A stretch of DNA of 6,679 bases from an uncultured Clostridia bacterium (GTDB lineage Bacteria; Bacillota; Clostridia; Christensenellales; Borkfalkiaceae), in assembly GCA_944372565.1 (NCBI GenBank), contig CALVZR010000075.1, positions 1 through 6,679 of the forward strand, written 5' to 3'. Shown here one piece after another: positions 1-4,554 of this stretch. Both the position numbers and the translations under genes were made by a program. Under the pieces are notes generated by a model. That model did no database searches. It was not told where the DNA came from and saw only the letters and a list, made by a program, of their open reading frames with translations. Within the stretch, counting starts at the first letter, position 1; every line of letters starts with the position of its first letter.

Positions 1-1113
1 CCGATTAAAAACGCGCGGAGAAAAGCGTTCCTGCTCTACCTGCACCGTTTTCATGACGCGCGCAACGGACGGAGGGGCGGAAGACGCGGCGTTTTCGCCT
101 GCCGGCACGAACGCGCGGGAACTTTCCGCCGCGGCGATGGCGGCGGACTGCTCGGTGACGATCGGCGCGGGCGGCTGATTTTCTTCGATTTCGGGCAACC
201 AGACTTCCTGCGGCGGACGCGCGGAACGGTAAAACACGGGCACCGTTTTGTCTGCGGTACAGCGGAACAGGCAGAAGTATGCCCACGCCGGGAAGGCGAG
301 CGATACCGCGTCTATAAGGAGAGAGAGCGATTCCGACGATTCCGTCAGGACGGAAAATATGGAAAAAACGATGTCGAATATTAGCGCCGTAAAATAGCTT
401 TTGCGCGCGGCGCGGGCCTGTTTTTGATCGGAAATTTCGAGAAAGGCGAAGGGCGCCGCGATAATATACGTCCAACTCCCTGCCGAGGCGAGCAGGGAAA
501 AAACGAGCGTTGCGGCGGCGTTGACGTTTCGGGAAAACAACAAAATCAGCGAAACGATGCTCGCGACCATGGAAACGCATATTCCCGTGACAAACGCCGC
601 TTTTGCTGCGGTATTGTACGAATATTCCTTTGCAAACAGAAACAAAACGGGTACCGCTAAGGATAAGATTGCGCTTATGATGCCGAACACTATCAAAAAT
701 ACGCCCAGTACCGCCGCGCCGAGCACGGTGATCGAATGCAGCGCTTCGGAAAGAAAGGAAAGGAAGATCAGTCCGCCCACCGCAACGGCATAAATATATA
801 GCAAAATTTTCAGCGCTTTCGCCGTGTTCGACGGAGAGGAAGAGGAATGCGTATATAATTTTTCCGACGCGGCGCGCGGCTGGTTTTTTTTCGGGCGTTC
901 GGCGGGCTTGCCGCGGAGCAGTTCGTCCGTGGACACGCCGAAAAACGCGGCGAGCGAGAGCACGGTTTGCAGATCGGGCGAAGATACGCCGCGTTCCCAG
1001 TTGGAAACCGCCTGATAGGTAAAGTGCAGCTCGTCTGCAAGCTGTTTCTGCGTTAAGCCCCGTTCGGTGCGCAGTTCGGTCAGTTTTTTTGCGAAAGCGT
1101 TTTCCTTATCCAT
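1..1113 (-). CDS. XRE-family HTH regulator with polytopic membrane domain (C-terminus cut by window edge)
   Basis: The frame is open for 371 codons from ATG 1113 to the window edge, so the C-terminus is missing. Residues about 9-66 form an XRE/Cro-type helix-turn-helix: a GLTQKQLA helix, then QAVSNWERG as recognition helix, SPDLQTVLSLAAFFGVS and DELL. After a polar linker (about 67-98) come roughly six hydrophobic segments near residues 100-122, 127-160, 172-194, 200-225, 240-257 and 264-283. The rest is a polar tail rich in Ala, Pro, Ser and Glu. I infer a membrane-anchored DNA-binding protein, possibly autoregulatory; the signal or target cannot be read from the sequence. The start is supported by AAGGGGG (1119-1125), five bases upstream, and by a promoter at 1174-1202. 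It shares its design with the broken gene immediately upstream (1232-1967), so the two look like paralogues. The HTH assignment is firm, the biological role unknown. Confidence 0.88.
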   Translation of the reverse strand, partial: MDKENAFAKKLTELRTERGLTQKQLADELHFTYQAVSNWERGVSSPDLQTVLSLAAFFGVSTDELLRGKPAERPKKNQPRAASEKLYTHSSSSPSNTAKALKILLYIYAVAVGGLIFLSFLSEALHSITVLGAAVLGVFLIVFGIISAILSLAVPVLFLFAKEYSYNTAAKAAFVTGICVSMVASIVSLILLFSRNVNAAATLVFSLLASAGSWTYIIAAPFAFLEISDQKQARAARKSYFTALIFDIVFSIFSVLTESSESLSLLIDAVSLAFPAWAYFCLFRCTADKTVPVFYRSARPPQEVWLPEIEENQPPAPIVTEQSAAIAAAESSRAFVPAGENAASSAPPSVARVMKTVQVEQERFSPRVFNR

Positions 1114-1173
1114 CGCTTCCCCCTTCGTGCGGCCTTGCCGCAACTTACTCAAATACTTTTCGTTTCGTTATAT

Positions 1174-1202
1174 AGTATAGCAACCTGTGCGGGTTTCGTC
1201 AA
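1174..1202 (-). promoter_or_regulatory. Sigma-A promoter for the left XRE-membrane gene
   Basis: Read on the minus strand, the -35 box is TTGACG (1202-1197) and the -10 box is TATACT (1179-1174), separated by exactly 17 bp. Transcription would start near 1167 and leave a leader of about 54 bases before ATG 1113. The spacer contains AACC-N6-GGTT (1182-1195 on the plus strand), a small dyad that could be an operator for an XRE protein. The -10 region itself is a nine-base palindrome (TATAGTATA). No experiment supports the site; the call rests on box match and spacing. Confidence 0.75.
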
Positions 1203-1231
1203 TACGGTCGGTATTTTTTTCGCTCAAAGAA

Positions 1232-1967
1232 TTATCGAGCGGAAAAACGCCCCTTGTTTTTCCGTTTCTGCGCCTTCTTTTTGCTCTCTATCTCCTGAAA
1301 ACGTTCGCGGTCGGCTTTGAGAAAATACAGCCCGAACAGGAGAACGATGTCGGCGATTTCCGTATAAAGTACATATTCCGCGAGGGCGAAAACGAATACG
1401 GAAAAATACATCCGGAAGAAAAATAAAATCGAAAAGAGAACAATCGCAACGATATTCGGGCGTTTTTCTTCAAAAACGTTTCGGTAAAACAGGGCGATAT
1501 ACGCCATACTCAGCGTGTTCAGCCCTAAACCGACGGAAAACATCCATTCGGGCGCGCCCGCGGGATAGGCGCCGGAATCGAGCGAGAGCCAGATTGCAAT
1601 TTCCATTCCCGCCGCCGCGGCGCGCAGGAACAAAAACACCCGATCGGCGGCGCGGCATGCCGAACGCCGCGCGGCGAAAAAGAGGACGTATGCGGAAAGC
1701 GAAAGCGCGCACAGCGTTATGCCGAAAATGCGGTCGGAACTGCGGCTGTTCGGGCGCGTTTTTTGCTATGCCGAGCAGTTGGTCGGCGGAAACGCCGAAA
1801 AATTCGGCAAGGGAGGAAAGCTCCGCCGCGTCCGGCAGCGCTTCGCCCCGTTCGAGGGCGGCGAGCCGCTCCGCGGATATGCCCGTGTGCAGGGCAAGGC
1901 CGTCCCGCGAAAGACTGCGGGAAAAACGCTGTTTCGCGATTTCGCGGCCGATATGATTTTCTTCCAT
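1232..1967 (-). pseudogene. XRE-family HTH membrane protein gene split by a one-base frameshift
   Basis: ATG 1967 opens a frame whose first ~69 residues are an XRE helix-turn-helix (LALHTGISAERLAALERG, then LPDAAELSSLAEFFGVS and ADQLLGIAK). After this the frame becomes Arg/Ala/Phe-rich and featureless, ending at 1470. From about 1760 to the TAA at 1234-1232 a different frame instead encodes a clear membrane domain: about four to five hydrophobic segments (for example IFGITLCALSLSAYVLFF and NIVAIVLFSILFFF) and a Lys/Arg-rich C-terminus. The frames meet at a T6 run (1759-1764, A6 in the mRNA). Removing one base gives a continuous 244-residue HTH-plus-membrane protein of the same design as its left neighbour. 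The membrane frame has a TAG at 1768-1766, so the shift must lie downstream of it. A true mutation, a sequencing error and slippage are all possible. GGGAG (1982-1978) lies 10 bases before the start. Confidence 0.8.
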
Positions 1968-2002
1968 CTTTTTTATTCTCCCGAAAAATATTCTCCGCTA
2001 TC

Positions 2003-2031
2003 ATTATATCCGAGAATGTGCGGGAAGTCAA
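2003..2031 (-). promoter_or_regulatory. Sigma-A promoter for the frameshifted XRE-membrane gene
   Basis: On the minus strand TTGACT (2031-2026) is followed after 17 bp by a perfect TATAAT (2008-2003). Transcription would begin near 1996, about 30 bases before ATG 1967. The spacer carries CCCGCACA, the same eight bases found in the spacer of the neighbouring XRE promoter, offset by two positions. That the promoter is still near consensus suggests the gene was disabled recently, or is not disabled at all. Confidence 0.8.
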
Positions 2032-2187
2032 TATCGGGCGGCGTTTTGCGGTTTCTTTTTCGGGATTTTTGCAGCGCGGCGCTTTCGTTTTTGCCTTTCC
2101 GCTCTTTTCGCTTTCGGTTTGCCGCGCGAAAAATAAGCGCCGCGGCGGAAATTTTCCCCGAAAAGGCGGCGGTTTGGCGAAAAATCA

Positions 2188-2216
2188 TCGACAATTCCGC
2201 GGAAATCTGCTATACT
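2188..2216 (+). promoter_or_regulatory. Sigma-A promoter for the dehydrogenase-thyA-folA operon
   Basis: TCGACA (2188-2193, five of six bases of the -35 consensus) and TATACT (2211-2216) are separated by 17 bp. Transcription would start near 2223. A perfect 10-bp palindrome, TTCCGCGGAA (2195-2204), sits inside the spacer, a typical position for a repressor site, though it may be chance in GC-rich DNA. No other promoter-like sequence is evident before the three genes, so they probably share this one. Confidence 0.7.
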
Positions 2217-2223
2217 GTAACAA

Positions 2224-2254
2224 ACGGCGGGCGCGGGAGAGTGCCGCGCGCCGT
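2224..2254 (+). other. Stem-loop at the 5' end of the operon mRNA
   Basis: ACGGCG (2224-2229) pairs with CGCCGT (2249-2254) and CGCGG (2232-2236) pairs with CCGCG (2244-2248). This leaves a two-base GG bulge and a seven-base loop. The hairpin begins almost exactly at the predicted transcription start and has no T run after it, so it is not an intrinsic terminator. I infer mRNA 5'-end protection or a protein-binding role. It ends 23 bases before the dehydrogenase ATG and does not cover its ribosome-binding site. Confidence 0.5.
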
Positions 2255-2277
2255 CTAAACAGGGCAAGGGCAGACGT

Positions 2278-3060
2278 ATGGCATATACGTTTATTTCGGG
2301 CGCGACGGGCGGCATCGGCAAGGCGTTTGCCGAGGCGTGCGCCGCACGGGGCGACGATCTGTTTTTAACGGGGCGCTCGGCGGAAAAACTCGCCGCGCTG
2401 GAAGGAGAACTCCGCGCCGCGTATAAGGGAGAGGTGCTCGTGTGCGCGTGCGACCTTTCGGACGCGGCGGACAGGGCGCGCCTTCTCGCCTTTGCCGACC
2501 AAAAGGGCGCGCGCTTTTCCCGCGCGGTACACGTGGCGGGCGTGGATATTCAGAAGGCGTTTTGCGACTATACGGAAGAAAAAGTGCTGCTGCAGCTCCG
2601 CGTGAACGGGGAGGCGACCATCGCCCTCACGCACGCGCTGTTAAAAAGGGGCGCGCCGATGGAGGAGATCATCGTGATTTCCAGCATGTCTGGCGTAACG
2701 CCCATGCCGTATTTCGCGCTGTACAGCGCCACCAAGCGCATGCTCATCTCCTTTTTCACCGCGCTCAGGCTGGAACGCAAAGGGCAAACGCGGATAACGA
2801 CCGTGCTCCCCGGCGGCGTTTATACCCGCCCCGACATCGTGCGGGATATCGAAAATCAGGGGATCTGGGGAAAACTTTCGGCAAAAACGCCCGGATTCGT
2901 GGCGGAAAAGAGCCTGAAAGCCGCAAGGAAGAACAGAGCGGTTTATATCCCCGGATTTTTCAATAAGTTTCTCAATTTTGTCATGAAAATCGTGCCCAAA
3001 GGCATCAGCATGCGCTTTATCGCGCACCGCTGGAAAAAACAGACCAAAGACGCGTTCTGA
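2278..3060 (+). CDS. Short-chain dehydrogenase/reductase (classical SDR family)
   Basis: This 260-residue protein has the normal length and motif order of a classical SDR. The N-terminal Rossmann nucleotide-binding motif is SGATGGIG (7-14, with Gly8, Gly12 and Gly14). TGR follows at 31-33; Arg33 after the second strand suggests NADP(H). CDLSD (58-62) contacts adenine in the family, and HVAG (85-88) stands where most members have NNAG. The catalytic set is complete: Asn110, Ser136, Tyr149 and Lys153 (YSATK). PGG (178-180) replaces the usual PG turn. The C-terminus (about 222-254) is basic and hydrophobic, which may help membrane association. It is probably a cytoplasmic oxidoreductase of unknown substrate. 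AAGGG (2266-2270) lies seven bases before the ATG. It leads the thyA-folA operon, only 15 bases before thyA. It lacks the Arg-containing TGxxxRxG pattern of pteridine reductases, so a folate role is not supported by sequence. Confidence 0.9.
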   Translation: MAYTFISGATGGIGKAFAEACAARGDDLFLTGRSAEKLAALEGELRAAYKGEVLVCACDLSDAADRARLLAFADQKGARFSRAVHVAGVDIQKAFCDYTEEKVLLQLRVNGEATIALTHALLKRGAPMEEIIVISSMSGVTPMPYFALYSATKRMLISFFTALRLERKGQTRITTVLPGGVYTRPDIVRDIENQGIWGKLSAKTPGFVAEKSLKAARKNRAVYIPGFFNKFLNFVMKIVPKGISMRFIAHRWKKQTKDAF

Positions 3061-3075
3061 CGGGAGGAAAAACCT

Positions 3076-3906
3076 ATGAGTTATGCAGACGAGGTATTTA
3101 AAAAGAACTGCCGCGAGATCATAGACGGCGGCTTTTCGGACGAGCATCTGCCCGTGCGCCCGCACTGGGCGGACGGCGCGCCCGCGCACACGGTGAAGAA
3201 ATTCGGGGTGGTCAACCGCTACGATTTATCCGAAGAGTTTCCCATCCTCACGCTGCGGCGCACGGCGTTCAAGAGCTGTATCGACGAAATTTTATGGATC
3301 TGGCAAAAAAAATCCAACAACATCCGCGACCTTCATTCCCACATCTGGGACAGCTGGGCGGACGAAAACGGCTCCATCGGCAAGGCATACGGCTATCAGC
3401 TCGCCAAAAAGAGCATTTATAAAGAAGGGGAGTTCGACCAGGTGGACAGGGTGCTTTTCGATTTAAAAAACAATCCCTCTTCCCGCCGTATCATGACGAA
3501 CATTTATAATTTCGAGGATCTGCACGAGATGAATTTATATCCGTGCGCGTATTCGATGACCTTCAACGTGACGGGGGACAGGCTGAACGCCATATTGAAT
3601 CAGCGCAGCAACGACGTGCTCACCGCAAACAACTGGAACGTGGTGCAATACGCCGTGCTCGTGCATATGCTGGCGCAGGTTTCGGGGCTGAAAGCGGGGG
3701 AGCTGGTGCACGTCATCGCGGACGCGCACCTATACGACCGCCATATCCCCATCGTGGAAAAGATGCTTAAAAACCCCTGCTATCCCGCGCCGAAATTCGT
3801 GATGAACCCGGACGTGAAGGATTTTTACGCGTTCACGACGGACGATTTCGCGCTCGAAGGATACGAATTTACAAAACTCGAAGAAAAAATCGAGGTGGCT
3901 ATATGA
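3076..3906 (+). CDS. thyA: Thymidylate synthase (ThyA), divergent clostridial-type
   Basis: The product (276 residues) methylates dUMP to dTMP using 5,10-methylenetetrahydrofolate and releases dihydrofolate. Visible active-site residues, with E. coli equivalents by my manual alignment, are the nucleophile Cys157 in LYPCAYS (C146), Arg137-Arg138 (R126-R127), QRSND 176-180 with Arg177 and Asp180 (R166, D169), Asn188 (N177), and His218 and Tyr220 in DAHLYDRH (H207, Y209). Glu71 matches E58, and IWDSWADENGSIGKAYG (90-106) matches the folate-binding segment. The C-terminal VAI is kept. The early RTGTGT phosphate loop is absent: APAHTVKKFG (35-44) occupies this region, and Gly34 aligns with E. coli Arg21. 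From memory, clostridial ThyA proteins share this, so it reads as a lineage trait. The start is supported by GGGAGG (3062-3067), eight bases upstream. The stop overlaps the folA start. The enzyme is probably a cytosolic homodimer, as in the family. Confidence 0.96.
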   Translation: MSYADEVFKKNCREIIDGGFSDEHLPVRPHWADGAPAHTVKKFGVVNRYDLSEEFPILTLRRTAFKSCIDEILWIWQKKSNNIRDLHSHIWDSWADENGSIGKAYGYQLAKKSIYKEGEFDQVDRVLFDLKNNPSSRRIMTNIYNFEDLHEMNLYPCAYSMTFNVTGDRLNAILNQRSNDVLTANNWNVVQYAVLVHMLAQVSGLKAGELVHVIADAHLYDRHIPIVEKMLKNPCYPAPKFVMNPDVKDFYAFTTDDFALEGYEFTKLEEKIEVAI

Positions 3907-4397
3907 AGGCGATCGCCGTACTCGACGAAAAGCGGGGCATCGGAAAGAACGGGGGACTGCTCTTTTCCCTGCCCGAAGATATGAAATTTTTCCGCGAAAA
4001 GACGGCGGGAAAAGTGGTGGTGATGGGGCGGAAAACGCTGGAAAGTTTTCCCGGCGGGCGGCCGCTCAAAAACCGCGTGAACGTGGTGCTCACTTCCGAT
4101 AAAACGCCGCGGGAAGGCTGCGTTCTCGCGGATTCGCTCTCTTCTCTGCGCGAAATCCTGAAAGAATACCAAAGCGAAAACGTGTTCGTCTTGGGCGGGG
4201 CGAAGGTGTATGAAGAGCTTCTGCCTTACTGCGACGAGGCGTTTCTGACCATGGTTTTCGCGGACGGCGGGGCGGATTCCTTCTTTCCCCCGCTCGGAGA
4301 AAATTTTACGCTCGCGGAGGAGAGCGAAGAGAAAAAAAGCGGCGATCTGCGGTTCCGATTTACGACATATAAAAATAAATCGCCCCTGATATTATGA
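3903..4397 (+). CDS. folA: Dihydrofolate reductase
   Basis: The product (164 residues, normal for the family) reduces dihydrofolate to tetrahydrofolate with NADPH, which restores the cofactor oxidised by ThyA. Family landmarks appear in order: AVLDEKRGIGKNG (5-17), then LLFSLPEDMKFF (19-30), where Asp26 aligns with catalytic Asp27 of E. coli and Phe21 replaces Trp22. GRKTLESFPGGRPL (42-55) follows, then VVLT (61-64) and the cofactor-binding VLGGAKVYEELLP (96-108). The Trp-to-Phe change could affect antifolate binding, but that is inference. The ATG sits in an ATGA overlap with the thyA stop, so the two are probably translationally coupled. GAGGTGG (3892-3898) inside thyA serves as ribosome-binding site four bases before the ATG. 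It is the last gene of the operon; a terminator begins 11 bases after the stop. Confidence 0.95.
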   Translation: MKAIAVLDEKRGIGKNGGLLFSLPEDMKFFREKTAGKVVVMGRKTLESFPGGRPLKNRVNVVLTSDKTPREGCVLADSLSSLREILKEYQSENVFVLGGAKVYEELLPYCDEAFLTMVFADGGADSFFPPLGENFTLAEESEEKKSGDLRFRFTTYKNKSPLIL

Positions 4398-4407
4398 ATC
4401 ATTCGAT

Positions 4408-4441
4408 AAAAAGCCCCTGTTTTTTTGCAAGGGCTTTTTTT
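4408..4441 (+). terminator. Intrinsic terminator after folA
   Basis: AAAAAGCCCCTG (4408-4419) pairs with CAAGGGCTTTTT (4428-4439) with a single C-A mismatch, around an eight-base T-rich loop. The downstream arm ends in a seven-T run (4435-4441). It begins 11 bases after the folA stop and ends six bases before the -35 box of the next transcription unit, so the two operons are packed tightly together. The preceding A tract could also let it work on the opposite strand, but no opposing gene is seen nearby. Confidence 0.9.
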
Positions 4442-4446
4442 ATCGT

Positions 4447-4475
4447 TTGACAAAAGAACGCGTTTTTGATAAAAT
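4447..4475 (+). promoter_or_regulatory. Strong sigma-A promoter for the acyltransferase-symporter unit
   Basis: A perfect -35 box TTGACA (4447-4452) is followed after 17 bp by TAAAAT (4470-4475, five of six consensus bases). Transcription would start near 4482, giving a leader of about 73 bases before ATG 4555. The TTG of the -35 box also opens a frame continuous with the acyltransferase, but it lies upstream of the transcription start and so cannot be the translation start. Confidence 0.85.
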
Positions 4476-4491
4476 TTACTTTAGTAAAATT
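4472..4491. promoter_or_regulatory. Operator-like palindrome at the acyltransferase transcription start
   Basis: TTTACT (4475-4480), TT, and AGTAAA (4483-4488) form a perfect 6+6 inverted repeat. Two flanking A-T pairs extend it after one mismatch, so eight of nine positions pair. It overlaps the last base of the -10 box and the expected start site, where a repressor would block transcription. A second symmetry overlaps it: GTAAAA (4484-4489), TTCG, TTTTAC (4494-4499), which in RNA would be a UUCG-loop hairpin at the mRNA 5' end. A lipid-responsive repressor is plausible from the downstream gene, but I do not recognise the sequence as a known operator. Confidence 0.45.
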
Positions 4492-4514
4492 CGTTTTACA
4501 TACTGTCAAACGGG

Positions 4515-4554
4515 GGGCAGGGTGTGCCGAAACACACCCTGCCCGCACATTTTT
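4515..4554 (+). promoter_or_regulatory. Perfect 12-bp leader hairpin before the acyltransferase start (possible attenuator)
   Basis: GGGCAGGGTGTG (4515-4526) and CACACCCTGCCC (4533-4544) are perfectly complementary around the loop CCGAAA. The stem is followed by GCACA and a five-T run (4550-4554) that touches ATG 4555. It resembles an intrinsic terminator, but the five-base gap between stem and T run is longer than usual. The ATG has no Shine-Dalgarno sequence in the normal position. The only G-rich stretch (4512-4517) is 5' of the hairpin and partly inside it, so folding would bring it closer to the start. Attenuation or structural control of translation are both possible; the hairpin itself is certain. 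Confidence 0.6.

Larger units (their letters stand above)
1968..2277. other. Divergent intergenic region
   Basis: These 310 bases separate the minus-strand XRE gene from the plus-strand dehydrogenase-thyA-folA operon. The left end holds the XRE promoter (2003-2031) and its ribosome-binding site. The right end holds the operon promoter (2188-2216), a 5' stem-loop and the dehydrogenase ribosome-binding site. Between them (about 2032-2187) the plus strand is rich in T and C runs. I see only a short GC palindrome (CGCCGCGGCG, 2138-2147) and no credible gene, RNA or repeat there. Confidence 0.7.

Noticed and set aside
5..580. Long minus-strand open frame rich in Arg and Phe
   Set aside because: It overlaps the XRE-membrane gene in another frame, has Arg/Ala-rich shadow composition, no ribosome-binding site and no recognisable domain. 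The same applies to the long open frames antisense to thyA, folA and the acyltransferase.
1221..1241. CGCTC/GAGCG hairpin as terminator of the frameshifted XRE gene
   Set aside because: In the transcript sense (minus strand) the five-base stem is followed by A7, not T, so it cannot be an intrinsic terminator for that gene.
1470..1740. Continuation of the HTH frame to 1470 as a genuine C-terminal domain
   Set aside because: Its composition is Arg/Ala/Phe-rich and typical of an off-frame reading, while the alternative frame over the same bases encodes well-formed membrane helices.
1973..2194. Small minus-strand frame in the divergent intergenic region
   Set aside because: It runs through the XRE promoter and leader, has a basic low-complexity composition and no ribosome-binding site.
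2217..2277. Tetrahydrofolate riboswitch upstream of the dehydrogenase-thyA-folA operon
   Set aside because: GGAGAGT at 2236-2242 recalls the start of that riboswitch, but here it is only the end of one stem plus the loop. The leader is about 55 bases, too short for the aptamer.
4447..4554. TTG start at 4447 giving a 36-residue N-terminal extension of the acyltransferase
   Set aside because: That TTG is the first three bases of a perfect -35 box, so it lies upstream of the transcript. The extension covers the operator and hairpin and has no protein-like pattern.
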